From positions 4,138,501 to 4,202,500 of the forward strand of contig NZ_CP053439.1 of NCBI RefSeq assembly GCF_000769405.2: 64,000 nt of DNA. Direction: 5' to 3'. Each line of letters begins with the position of its first letter. Position 1 is the first letter of the stretch. This document shows positions 1 through 8,179 of this stretch, piece after piece. Below the pieces are notes generated by a model. It was not told the DNA's origin. It ran no database searches and saw only the letters and a list, made by a program, of their open reading frames with translations. Source of the DNA: Rhizobium brockwellii (GTDB taxonomy: Bacteria > Pseudomonadota > Alphaproteobacteria > Rhizobiales > Rhizobiaceae). Position numbers and translations under genes: made by a program.

Positions 1-471
1 CATCACGGCGCGCCCTTCCGCGAGGCGGTTCTGGCGGGCGTGCTCGATCCGAAGCGTACGATCCAGATCGGCATCCGCGGCGGCGGCGAATATCTCTGGG
101 AGTTCTCCTTTGCCTCCGGCATGACCGTCATCCACGCCGAAGAGGTGGCGGAGATGGGGCTCAAAGCGGTGATCGCAAAGGCTCTGGAGGTTGTCGGCGC
201 CGGTCCGACCTATCTCAGTTTCGATGTGGACAGCCTCGATCCGGCCTTCGCTCCGGGAACCGGCACGCCAGAAGTCGGCGGGCTTCAGCCGAGGGAGGCC
301 CTGACCCTGCTGCGCGGCTTCAAGGGCATCAACCTCGTCGGCGGCGACGTCGTGGAAATCGCGCCGCAATACGACAACACCACCAACACCGCGCAGATCG
401 CCGCCCAGGTCCTGTTCGAACTCCTGTGCCTCGCGATGTTCAGTCCCGCGGTCAGGACAAAGCTGACCTGA
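1..471 (+). CDS. Agmatinase/guanidinobutyrase (ureohydrolase family), 3' part
   Basis: This is the C-terminal half (156 residues) of an arginase/agmatinase-family enzyme; the reading frame is open to the window edge, so the start lies upstream. Such enzymes use two manganese ions to remove urea from agmatine, guanidinobutyrate or related guanidino compounds in the cytoplasm. The metal-binding stretch DVDSLDPAFAPG is intact, and the visible beginning (HHGAPF, then DPKRTIQIGIRG) matches the agmatinase/guanidinobutyrase branch rather than classical arginase. About half of a typical protein of roughly 320 residues is missing. It precedes an amino-acid importer and an ornithine-cyclodeaminase-like gene, which suggests arginine or guanidino-compound catabolism. 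The exact substrate cannot be told from this part. Confidence 0.88.
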   Translation, partial: HHGAPFREAVLAGVLDPKRTIQIGIRGGGEYLWEFSFASGMTVIHAEEVAEMGLKAVIAKALEVVGAGPTYLSFDVDSLDPAFAPGTGTPEVGGLQPREALTLLRGFKGINLVGGDVVEIAPQYDNTTNTAQIAAQVLFELLCLAMFSPAVRTKLT

Positions 472-555
472 GAACCAGCTCCACAACGGCAGCGTGCCTC
501 GCGCCCGCTGCCATCCATCACCTGTCGCACAACACGTCTCAAAAAGGGGAACGAC

Positions 556-1353
556 ATGACTGCTCTTATGAAATTGCGCTACACCGCCACTGCGGCAATT
601 GCCGTGTTCGGCATCCTGGCAGGAGCCGCACAGGCCGACGAACTTGCCGATATCAAGGCCGCAGGCGAGATTAACATCGGCATCTTCTCCGATTTCCCGC
701 CCTTCTCTTCGGCAAGCGCCGATATGAGCATCAAGGGCTATGACGTCGACGTCGCCCAGAAGATCGCCGACGGGCTCGGCGTGAAACTCAATCTCGTCAG
801 CGTTACCGGCCAGAACAGGATCGCCTACCTGAACGACGACCGCGTCGACCTGCTGATGAGCGTCGGCTATTCGAAGGAGCGCGCCGAGGTTATCGATTTT
901 GCCGCCCCGTACGCCCCCTACTATATCGCCGTCATCGGTCCGGCAGCACTGAAGGTGAGCGGCAAGGAAGACCTCGCCGACAAGAGCGTTGCCGTCAATC
1001 GTGGGACGCTCGAAGACACGTCGCTGACGGCCGTCGCCCCCGGCTCGGCTGCGATCCAGCGTTTCGAGAACTACAATTCGGTCATTCAGGCCTTCATATC
1101 CGGCCAGACCCAGCTGATGGTGGTCGGCAACGATGTCGGCGCACAGGTTCTGGCGCGACAGGACGAGCTGAAGCCGGAGCAGAAGTTCCAGCTCCTCAGC
1201 TCCCCCTCGCACATCGCGCTCCGCAAGGGCGAGGAAGGCCTGAAGAAGGCTGTCAATGACAGCGTCGCCGCAATGATCGCCGATGGTTCGCTCGACGCTA
1301 GCTCGAAGAGCTGGCTGAAAGCGCCGCTCAACCCTGAAAACCTGAAGGACTGA
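556..1353 (+). CDS. Polar amino-acid ABC transporter, periplasmic binding protein (family 3)
   Basis: A 265-residue periplasmic solute-binding protein of family 3 (PF00497 type), which captures an amino acid or guanidino compound and delivers it to the inner-membrane permeases encoded next. A signal peptide covers residues 1-27, with likely cleavage after AQA. The mature part begins with the family-typical INIGIFSDFPPF segment and carries the GYDVDVAQKIAD motif. The start at 556 has a purine-rich ribosome site (aaaagggga) a few bases upstream. A degenerate RIME1 element separates this gene from the permeases, an arrangement that often lets binding proteins be made in excess. The ligand is unknown; the neighbouring agmatinase hints at a basic or guanidino compound. 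Confidence 0.9.
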   Translation: MTALMKLRYTATAAIAVFGILAGAAQADELADIKAAGEINIGIFSDFPPFSSASADMSIKGYDVDVAQKIADGLGVKLNLVSVTGQNRIAYLNDDRVDLLMSVGYSKERAEVIDFAAPYAPYYIAVIGPAALKVSGKEDLADKSVAVNRGTLEDTSLTAVAPGSAAIQRFENYNSVIQAFISGQTQLMVVGNDVGAQVLARQDELKPEQKFQLLSSPSHIALRKGEEGLKKAVNDSVAAMIADGSLDASSKSWLKAPLNPENLKD

Positions 1354-1375
1354 CGAGCACGGCCTCCCGCTCACC

Positions 1376-1486
1376 AGAGCATGATGCCGAAAACTGCAAG
1401 CGATTGCGGTGGCATCATGCTTCAATTCTCTGGTTGAGAGGCGGATCGGGATTTCGGGCCGACCCGGCCCAGGTCATCCGGCTCCA
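1376..1486. repeat. Degenerate RIME1-type palindromic element
   Basis: A diverged copy of the element seen at 20601 and 35618. The first hairpin has perfect 11-base arms (AGCATGATGCC at 1378-1388, GGCATCATGCT at 1411-1421). The second hairpin is a shorter GGGCC/GGCCC stem near 1456-1470, at the same spacing as in the two better copies. It sits between the binding-protein gene and the permease genes of one operon, so it would be transcribed and could stabilise the upstream mRNA or reduce read-through. Assignment to RIME1 rests on remembered family features and on the resemblance to the two other copies here. Confidence 0.65.
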
Positions 1487-1497
1487 AAGGACAAGCG

Positions 1498-2166
1498 ATG
1501 AGATACAGCCTCGATTTCAATTGGCTTTGGGACGGAATGGCAGCTCTGGCTTATGGCGCAGGCACGACGCTTGCACTGACGGTCTCCACATCGGTCCTCG
1601 GGATCGTTCTCAGCATTCTCGGCGCGGCTGCGCGCCGGGGACCTTATCCATGGTTGCGCAAGCTCGTCGGCCTGTATGTGGAAATCATGCGCAACACGCC
1701 ATTCCTGGTGCAGCTTTTCTTCATCTTCTTTGGCTTGCCTAGCCTCGGCATTCGCCTCGATCCGATCACTGCCGCCGTCCTTGCCATGACCCTCAACATG
1801 GCGGCCTACACGATCGAGGTGGTCGGGGCCGGGCTCGATGCCATACCGAGAGGCCAGAAAGAGGCGGCGCAGGCACTCGGCCTCAGGCCTCGGCTGGTGT
1901 TCTTCAAGATCATCCTGCCGCAGGCGATCGCCATCATTTTTCCGGCGCTGACGAGCCAGATCATCATCATGATGCTGGAATCGGCGGTGGTTTCGCAAAT
2001 ATCCGTCCGCGAGCTGGCGCAGGAGGCCGATCTGCTTCAATCGCGCACCTTCCGCTCCTTCGAGACCTATCTGGTGGCCACGTTGATCTACCTTTCGATG
2101 TCCGCCGCACTTCGCCGGCTCCTTTTCGCCGGGAAGCGCCGTTTTCTGGGAGCCGGTCTGGCATGA
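1498..2166 (+). CDS. Polar amino-acid ABC transporter, permease 1 (HisM/GlnP family)
   Basis: A 222-residue inner-membrane permease of the His/Glu/Gln/Arg type. It has several hydrophobic helices and the family pattern at the first helices (YGAGTTLALTVSTSVLG), and the EAA loop that contacts the ATPase is visible as GAGLDAIPRGQKEAAQALG. It overlaps the next permease gene by four bases (ATGA), so the two are translationally coupled and probably form a heterodimer. No ATPase gene follows; it must lie upstream of the window or be shared with another system. Confidence 0.92.
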   Translation: MRYSLDFNWLWDGMAALAYGAGTTLALTVSTSVLGIVLSILGAAARRGPYPWLRKLVGLYVEIMRNTPFLVQLFFIFFGLPSLGIRLDPITAAVLAMTLNMAAYTIEVVGAGLDAIPRGQKEAAQALGLRPRLVFFKIILPQAIAIIFPALTSQIIIMMLESAVVSQISVRELAQEADLLQSRTFRSFETYLVATLIYLSMSAALRRLLFAGKRRFLGAGLA

Positions 2167-2810
2167 TTGAGTTCACCTTCTGGGACATTCTGCGCAATCT
2201 TGTCTTCGCGACACGCTGGACCCTTATGCTTTCGCTCGCAGCTTTTGCCGGCGGCGCCATCGTTGGCCTGGCGATCCTGTCTGCACGGATATCGAAAACA
2301 CGCTGGCCGCGCAGCTTCGCGTCCGGCTACATTGCCCTGTTTCAGGGAACGCCGCTCCTGATGCAGCTCTTTTTGATGTTCTTCGGCCTGCCGATGCTCG
2401 GCTTCCGGATCGAGTCATGGACCGCCGCCGTCTGCGGCCTGACGTTCTACGCCAGCGCTTATCTCGCCGAAATCTGGCGGAGCGGCGTCGAGGCGGTGCC
2501 GCGCGGGCAATGGGACGCCGCAGCCAGCCTGGGCTTGCATCGTCTCCTCGAACTTCGCCTTGTCATCCTGCCGCAGGCTTTCCGGATCACGCGCGCGCCG
2601 ACCGTCGGGTTCTTGGTCCAGTTGATCAAGAGCACCGCACTTGCCTCGATCCTCGGCTTCGACGAACTGCTGAAAACCGCAAACGCCATCAACAACGCGA
2701 CCTTCGAACCTTTCAAGGTCTACGGTCTCGTCGCGCTGATCTTCTTCGCCCTGTGCTATCCGCTGACGCAATACGCCAGATTTCTGGAGAAGAAAGCGGC
2801 GTTTAGCTGA
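2163..2810 (+). CDS. Polar amino-acid ABC transporter, permease 2 (HisQ/GlnP family)
   Basis: A 215-residue partner of the preceding permease. The start codon overlaps the upstream stop (ATGA at 2163-2166). The EAA loop is visible as SGVEAVPRGQWDAAASLGL, and the short periplasmic motif QGTPLLMQLFLMFFGLP is typical of amino-acid importer permeases. Together with the upstream binding protein it forms an importer lacking only its ATPase within this window. Confidence 0.92.
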   Translation: MIEFTFWDILRNLVFATRWTLMLSLAAFAGGAIVGLAILSARISKTRWPRSFASGYIALFQGTPLLMQLFLMFFGLPMLGFRIESWTAAVCGLTFYASAYLAEIWRSGVEAVPRGQWDAAASLGLHRLLELRLVILPQAFRITRAPTVGFLVQLIKSTALASILGFDELLKTANAINNATFEPFKVYGLVALIFFALCYPLTQYARFLEKKAAFS

Positions 2811-2970
2811 GCGGTGCCGAGTTGCTGCTCCGCATTCCGATCGCAACGGAGTGTCCAAAGGGCCGATGCCGGTTGAAAGCTGGTACGCCGCGCAGCGGCG
2901 ACGCGGCTCTCGTTCAATCACAGAGAATTCGCTTTATCCAGCAGTCAGAACTTACCGGGAGATCGCTTCA

Positions 2971-3942
2971 ATGACCGACACACAAATCCGTATTCTCGAT
3001 GCCCGGACAACGGGCGAGCTTCTCCCTTTCGGCGCGCTGGTCGCGACCCTGCGGCAAGCATTTGCCGAAGGCTGTGTCGTGCCGGTACGGCATCACCACA
3101 CGATAGCCAATAGCGGCGAACCGGATGCGACGCTGCTTCTGATGCCGGCCTGGCATGAAACGCACCGGTCGGAGCGCTACCTTGGCATCAAGATCGTCAC
3201 CGTCTTTCCCGGCAACACGGTGCGCGGCATTCCCGGTTTGACCTCGACTTACATGCTCTATGATGGTCGGACCGGGATGCAGCTTGCGCTCCTTGACGGA
3301 AACACGATCACCACGCGCCGCACGGTCGCAGCATCGGCCCTTGCCGCGGATTATCTTGCTCGAAAGGACGCCCGCCGTCTGCTGGTGATCGGCGCAGGCC
3401 GCGTTGCGAGCCTCATACCCGATGCCTATCGCGCCGTCCGGCCGATCGCAGATGTCGATATCTGGGATATCGATCCCGCCAATGCGGAACGGCTGGCGCA
3501 GAGCCTCCGGCAACAGGGGCTCCAGGCCACTGCCGTCACCGATCTGGAAGCAGCAGTGCGGCAAGCCGATGTCGTCAGCGCGGCGACGCTGGCGACAGCA
3601 CCGCTTATCCGGGGCGAATGGCTGCGGCCGGGCACCCATGCCGATCTGATCGGCGGCTTCACCCCGGCGATGCGCGAGGCCGATGACGAGGCGCTTCGGC
3701 GCTCCTCGGTCTATATCGACACGCACGAAGCCCTTCACGAAGCGGGCGATCTGGTTCAGCCGATCAGGGCCGGCGTCATTTCCGCAGACGCGGTGCGTGC
3801 GACACTTGACGAGCTGTGTCGCCGGGATGTTCCAGCGCGGGCGTCCAACGATGAGATCACTCTCTACAAGGCAGTCGGAACGGCGTTGGCCGATCTTGCC
3901 GCCGCGACAATGGTGTATGAGGCAGTCTTGATTGCAGGCTGA
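2971..3942 (+). CDS. Ornithine cyclodeaminase/mu-crystallin family protein
   Basis: A 323-residue NAD(P)-dependent enzyme of the ornithine cyclodeaminase/mu-crystallin/alanine dehydrogenase family. The Rossmann nucleotide motif VIGAGRVASLI lies near residue 140; the catalytic region is represented by LIGGFTPAMREADDEAL. The frame is open from 2851, but the ATG at 2971 is preceded by a gggag ribosome site and gives the usual family length. Family members turn ornithine into proline and ammonia, reduce cyclic imines, or act on opine-like compounds; sequence alone does not decide. The position after an agmatinase and an amino-acid importer suggests work on ornithine, proline or a related imine. 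A 63-base stretch near its 3' end recurs at 36108. Confidence 0.85.
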   Translation: MTDTQIRILDARTTGELLPFGALVATLRQAFAEGCVVPVRHHHTIANSGEPDATLLLMPAWHETHRSERYLGIKIVTVFPGNTVRGIPGLTSTYMLYDGRTGMQLALLDGNTITTRRTVAASALAADYLARKDARRLLVIGAGRVASLIPDAYRAVRPIADVDIWDIDPANAERLAQSLRQQGLQATAVTDLEAAVRQADVVSAATLATAPLIRGEWLRPGTHADLIGGFTPAMREADDEALRRSSVYIDTHEALHEAGDLVQPIRAGVISADAVRATLDELCRRDVPARASNDEITLYKAVGTALADLAAATMVYEAVLIAG

Positions 3943-4053
3943 TGTCTTTGGGGCGAAGGGGAAGCAACGGGCCGGCGCTGATATTCGTGCGATATAACGC
4001 TTTGTGTGCCATAGTCGGGTAAGCCCCTTGAGCAAATCCGATATAGACCCGCA

Positions 4054-5904
4054 GTGATTACAAATCCGCCGCGCATCGAAATCCAGCAACTGGCCCATTT
4101 CGTACTGGCCTGTCAGAGCCCGACGCTGGCAGAGACCGCGCGCGAGCTTGGGATTGCTCCTTCGGCGCTGACATCAAGTCTGCGTACTTTGGAAAATGAA
4201 CTTCAACTCAAGCTCTTCATTCGGAAAAGCGGTCACCTCAGCCCTTTGCCAGCAGCCTTCTGGCTGTTTCAGCAGGCAACGGCCATCCTTCATCGCGAAA
4301 GGTTCGTGCGTCGGATGCGGAATGGGGACACGGACCATCTTCGCATCGATATTCGTCTCGATCTCAGTTTCTCCATCGGCCGGTTTTCGAAGGCGATCGG
4401 ACGTACTGTCGAAGATATGGAACGCGAGCGGCCCGACCTGCTGATCGACGTGATGTTTGCAGACATGCGAGGAAAATCCCTTGTTGACGACGAGGCCGAG
4501 GAAATCCCTGGCAATGCGGGTTCGATGGAAATCGAAGTCGGCTATATGACCGGCGTGCCATCTGCGAACCTGCCTGCGATGACGCCCTTTTACGATGAGG
4601 TCTGGTTTTCCGTCGGAACGGCGGAGGCCGCGATTGATCTTCGCTCCCCCAATCAGAAATTTGTCGTTTTGAAAATGCGTCAGGCACTTCGCGATGCCGT
4701 CACCCGATATGCGGACGAGCATGGCATCCGCGACCGCATGATCCTGATGGATGAGGAGCCGGCAGACCTTCATCGGCTGCTCAACGAGTTTCCGCAGATG
4801 CGGTTCCTGATGCCCCGCAGTATGGTCGCCGACCGGCTCGGACTTGCGCGCCTGCATCTGGAGCCCCTCGATCCGCCATTGTCGAGCACCCTGGGCGTGC
4901 GCGCAAACGGGCCGGACCAGGAGGTCGTGTCCGCCCTGCTTTGTAACCTCAAGAAAAATCTGGAGGCAACGGAGGCCAATATCGTCTTCCGGCCGCAGTT
5001 GACGGCACGTCAATTGCACTACTTCAACCTTGCGCATCTCAGCGGAGGTATTTCGGCGGCGGCGCGCGCGGCGCATATTACGCAACCTTCCGTTTCGACT
5101 CAGATTCAGAAGATCGAGGCAGTTGTCGGGCAACCCCTGTTCGAACGGCGGCGCAACGGTGCCGAGAGCACGAAGGCCGGCAAGGCATTGCTTCCCTTCA
5201 CCCTGGAGATCGAAGAGCGCATCGATAGCCTCCTTCGCGCCAGTCTGGATATTGCCGCCCACACACAGGCGACCATCTCAATCGGCATGCTGCCGAGTTC
5301 GGGGCATGACAGCGTCATGACGGACAAGGTGGCGCAGGCACTGACGGCAACCCGCCTTGGCCATCCCGAGTACCGGCTGAGGATCGTCGAAGGTTCCAAC
5401 GCTGCGCTTCACGACCAGGTGCGCGCGGGAGAGCTCAATCTGGCCATCGTCGGCGTCGTCCAGACGCAGATGACCCGGATCCATCTCGGACCGAGCGAGC
5501 GCCTCTCGGTCATTGCCAATCCGGCCTTGAACCTTGCCGGCCGAACGGAAATTCCACTGGCCGAAGTTTGCGGATTTCCGCTGGTTCTCGGAATCAAGCA
5601 TCTCAGTATCCATCAGGCGTTCATGGCAGCCGCCAGCGCGCGGCATCTGCGTGTCGAGCCCGTCATGGACGTCGGTTCTCTGCCATTGGCCATCGCCATG
5701 GTCCGCCGCTTGCCGGTCTGCACGGTCCTTCCGGTGTCCTCGGTCCAGCAGGACATCGGCAGCGGACGCCTCACCGCGGCGTCGATTACGGAAGACGTCA
5801 TCGCCGGAAACCTCTCGGTGATTTTCTCTGGCGAAAGGACGCTGTCCGAGGCGGAACGGACGATGATCCAGTCACTCGTTGCCGTCTTCGGCCAACAGGC
5901 GTGA
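4054..5904 (+). CDS. Tandem (double) LysR-type transcriptional regulator
   Basis: A 616-residue protein that looks like two LysR-family regulators joined end to end; a normal member has about 300 residues. The first winged helix-turn-helix spans about residues 5-68 (AETARELGIAPSALTSSLRT), followed by a diverged effector-binding-like region to about residue 305. A second, more canonical helix-turn-helix begins at about residue 316 (ISAAARAAHITQPSVSTQIQ), followed by a complete effector domain. Translation starts at a GTG. A single chain with two DNA-binding domains could act as a built-in dimer. It lies 152 bases upstream of the UbiD gene on the same strand, so it is the likely regulator of that operon. 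A sequencing fusion is unlikely because the frame is open throughout and the linker region is coding-like. Confidence 0.85.
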   Translation: MITNPPRIEIQQLAHFVLACQSPTLAETARELGIAPSALTSSLRTLENELQLKLFIRKSGHLSPLPAAFWLFQQATAILHRERFVRRMRNGDTDHLRIDIRLDLSFSIGRFSKAIGRTVEDMERERPDLLIDVMFADMRGKSLVDDEAEEIPGNAGSMEIEVGYMTGVPSANLPAMTPFYDEVWFSVGTAEAAIDLRSPNQKFVVLKMRQALRDAVTRYADEHGIRDRMILMDEEPADLHRLLNEFPQMRFLMPRSMVADRLGLARLHLEPLDPPLSSTLGVRANGPDQEVVSALLCNLKKNLEATEANIVFRPQLTARQLHYFNLAHLSGGISAAARAAHITQPSVSTQIQKIEAVVGQPLFERRRNGAESTKAGKALLPFTLEIEERIDSLLRASLDIAAHTQATISIGMLPSSGHDSVMTDKVAQALTATRLGHPEYRLRIVEGSNAALHDQVRAGELNLAIVGVVQTQMTRIHLGPSERLSVIANPALNLAGRTEIPLAEVCGFPLVLGIKHLSIHQAFMAAASARHLRVEPVMDVGSLPLAIAMVRRLPVCTVLPVSSVQQDIGSGRLTAASITEDVIAGNLSVIFSGERTLSEAERTMIQSLVAVFGQQA

Positions 5905-6056
5905 TCTAACGCATGTCGCGTCGGATCGGGATCATGCGCCGAGCATTCTGATTTTCCTATCCTCCAATTCATGATTTTCGAGCTACCCAGCCTCCGGCCT
6001 GCGGCTGATACTTGGCGCATCAAACAGCTCGGAAATGACTTTCACAGGATTGCCGG

Positions 6057-7499
6057 ATGAATGATCGCCCTGATCCGCTTGAAGACGCGGCCATGACATC
6101 CAAGACGGCCAGCGCTGCAATGCGCGGCAGCGAAAGCGATCAATCCTGTCGAGGCATTCTTCAGGAACTCGACCGACGCGGTCAGCTGCTGGTGATTTCG
6201 GAGGAGATCGACCCGATCCACGACGTGTCGGCCATCCTTTCCATCGTCGATGAAAAGGCGGCGGTGCGGCTCGACCGCATCAAAGGTCACGACATGCCGA
6301 TCTTCGGCAACATCCTGTCGGATCTCGATCGTGTCGCCCTGGCGCTTGGCGTCGCAAAAAGCGAGATCCAGGAAAAGCTGCTGTCCTCGATCGCCTCTCC
6401 CATGCCGCCTGTCTTCGTGGACGATGCGCCGGTACAGCAACAGCTCTTCCAGGACGACATCCTGACCCGGCTTCCAGTCCCGACATTCTTTTCCAAGGAG
6501 ACCGGTCCTTACATTACCGCGGGTCTGATCGTGGCGCGCGACCCCGAAACCGGCTTGGGCAACGCGTCCTATGCCCGTATCAAGATGCTTGGTCCGAACG
6601 AGGCGATGATCGGAATTGCACCGAACCATCATCTCGCCATCATGGCCCGCAAGGCGGGCGCCAAAGGCGAGCCGCTCCCCTTCGCCGTCGTCCTCGGCGC
6701 GCATCCAGCCATTCAGCTTGCCGCCTGCTTCTATCTGGGGCTTGGTGACGATGAAATGCACTGCGCCGGATCGCTGCTCGGCGAGCCGGTGCGGCTTGCC
6801 CGCTGCAAGTCGGTCGATCTTGCCGTGCCTGCAGAGGCGGAGATCGTGCTCGAAGGTCATATTCATATCGACGAGCCGATCCTCGAAGGACTGGTCTCAG
6901 AATATCACGGCATGTACGAGGATTACGGTTCCGGAGTGCGCGTCAGATTTGAATGCATGACTTGCCGCTCCGACGCGATGTTGCAGGTGATCGAGCCCGG
7001 TTACCACATGGAGCACCTCTATCTCGGCGCGGTGCCGATCGCTGCCAGCCTCAAGGCCGTCATCCGGCGGTCCGTTCTCAATGTCGGCGAGGTTGCCGTC
7101 ACCGCATCAGGCAGCGGACGGAACAACGTTGTCGTGCAGATCGATACGCCCCGCCCGGGACAGGCACGCCGCATCATGTCGATCTGCTGGGGTGCGGTCA
7201 GCATCGTCAAGAACATCACGATCGTCGACAGCGATGTCGATCCTTGGGACCTCGATGCCGTCGAATTGGCAAAGATGACGCGCATGCGCGCGGAGCGCGA
7301 CATTCTCATCGTCACCGACCTTCCGGCAGACCGGTCCGAGCCTCAGGAATCCGGCGGCGTGATCGCCAAGGTCGGTTACGACGCCACGATGAAGGCGGGC
7401 GATCGAAGGGAAGGGTTCGACAAGGCGCTTCCGCCGCCGGATTCCTACGAACGGATGCGCCAGCTGCTGTCGCGCGTCAAGCCGGAGATACTCGTTTGA
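6057..7499 (+). CDS. UbiD-family prenylated-FMN-dependent decarboxylase
   Basis: A 480-residue member of the UbiD family, which reversibly decarboxylates unsaturated or aromatic acids with prenylated FMN. Residues typical of the cofactor/active-site region are visible: NASYARIKM with Arg near residue 174, and AEIVLEG with Glu near residues 262 and 266, then SEYHGMYEDYGSG. The partner prenyltransferase UbiX follows immediately, overlapping by four bases. The adjacent peptide/opine-type ABC importer suggests a catabolic decarboxylase for an imported acid rather than the ubiquinone pathway enzyme, so no gene symbol is given. An alternative ATG at 6093 is possible. Confidence 0.9.
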   Translation: MNDRPDPLEDAAMTSKTASAAMRGSESDQSCRGILQELDRRGQLLVISEEIDPIHDVSAILSIVDEKAAVRLDRIKGHDMPIFGNILSDLDRVALALGVAKSEIQEKLLSSIASPMPPVFVDDAPVQQQLFQDDILTRLPVPTFFSKETGPYITAGLIVARDPETGLGNASYARIKMLGPNEAMIGIAPNHHLAIMARKAGAKGEPLPFAVVLGAHPAIQLAACFYLGLGDDEMHCAGSLLGEPVRLARCKSVDLAVPAEAEIVLEGHIHIDEPILEGLVSEYHGMYEDYGSGVRVRFECMTCRSDAMLQVIEPGYHMEHLYLGAVPIAASLKAVIRRSVLNVGEVAVTASGSGRNNVVVQIDTPRPGQARRIMSICWGAVSIVKNITIVDSDVDPWDLDAVELAKMTRMRAERDILIVTDLPADRSEPQESGGVIAKVGYDATMKAGDRREGFDKALPPPDSYERMRQLLSRVKPEILV

Positions 7500-8071
7500 G
7501 GCGGTTGATCATCGGCATATCAGGGGCTTCCGGTGCAATCTACGGCCTGCGTGCGCTGGAGATGCTCCGGGATTTCGACGACGTCGAGACGCATCTCGTC
7601 ATATCGCCCTCAGCGATCCGCACGGCACTGGCTGAAGGGACGGGAAAGACCGCGGACGAAATCCGTGGCCTCGCCGACCGGGTCTACAGCCACGGGGATA
7701 TCGGCGCCTCGATCGCCTCCGGCTCCTTCCGGTGCGACGGCATGCTGGTTGCGCCATGCTCGATCAAGACGCTGAGCGGGATCGCGCATTGTTATGCGGA
7801 CGATCTGATCGTGCGCGCCGCCGATGTCTGCCTGAAGGAACGCCGCCGGCTGGTGCTGATGGTGCGGGAAACGCCGTTGCATGCCGGCCATATCGCACTG
7901 ATGGACCAGGCAACACGCAACGGCGCGGTCATCATGCCGCCGGTGCCGAGCTTTTACACACTGCCGAAATCAATCGCCGAAATGGTCGACCAGACCGTGG
8001 GGCGTGCGCTGGATCAATTCGGGCTTCATCATCCGACGGTCCGGCGCTGGACGGAGGATCATAACGACTGA
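7496..8071 (+). CDS. ubiX: UbiX-family flavin prenyltransferase
   Basis: A 191-residue enzyme that makes prenylated FMN, the cofactor required by UbiD enzymes. The N-terminal GISGASGAIYGLR motif binds FMN and phosphate, and the conserved middle segment PCSIKTLSGIAHCY followed by LKERRRLVLMVRETP is present. The start is a TTG whose bases overlap the UbiD stop codon (TTGA at 7496-7499); this gives the standard family length and the expected start just before RRLIIGISG. Translational coupling of cofactor maker and cofactor user fits a dedicated pair. It may be a second copy beside a housekeeping ubiX elsewhere. Confidence 0.9.
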   Translation: MRRLIIGISGASGAIYGLRALEMLRDFDDVETHLVISPSAIRTALAEGTGKTADEIRGLADRVYSHGDIGASIASGSFRCDGMLVAPCSIKTLSGIAHCYADDLIVRAADVCLKERRRLVLMVRETPLHAGHIALMDQATRNGAVIMPPVPSFYTLPKSIAEMVDQTVGRALDQFGLHHPTVRRWTEDHND

Positions 8072-8179
8072 GCCATGAAGAGCAGTGCTGAAAGCTGCCG
8101 GGCCATCATGTCAACCGCATGCAAAACAACGACGCACAATCACTCCCCCAGGGGAACTCAAAAAAAAGGAGATAGAGTG

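Noticed and set aside
2851..2970. 40-codon N-terminal extension of the cyclodeaminase-like gene
   Set aside because: Not family sequence, and the ATG at 2971 has a good ribosome site.
6953..7495. N-terminal extension of UbiX inside UbiD
   Set aside because: This part is an out-of-frame reading of the UbiD gene; UbiX starts at the TTG at 7496.
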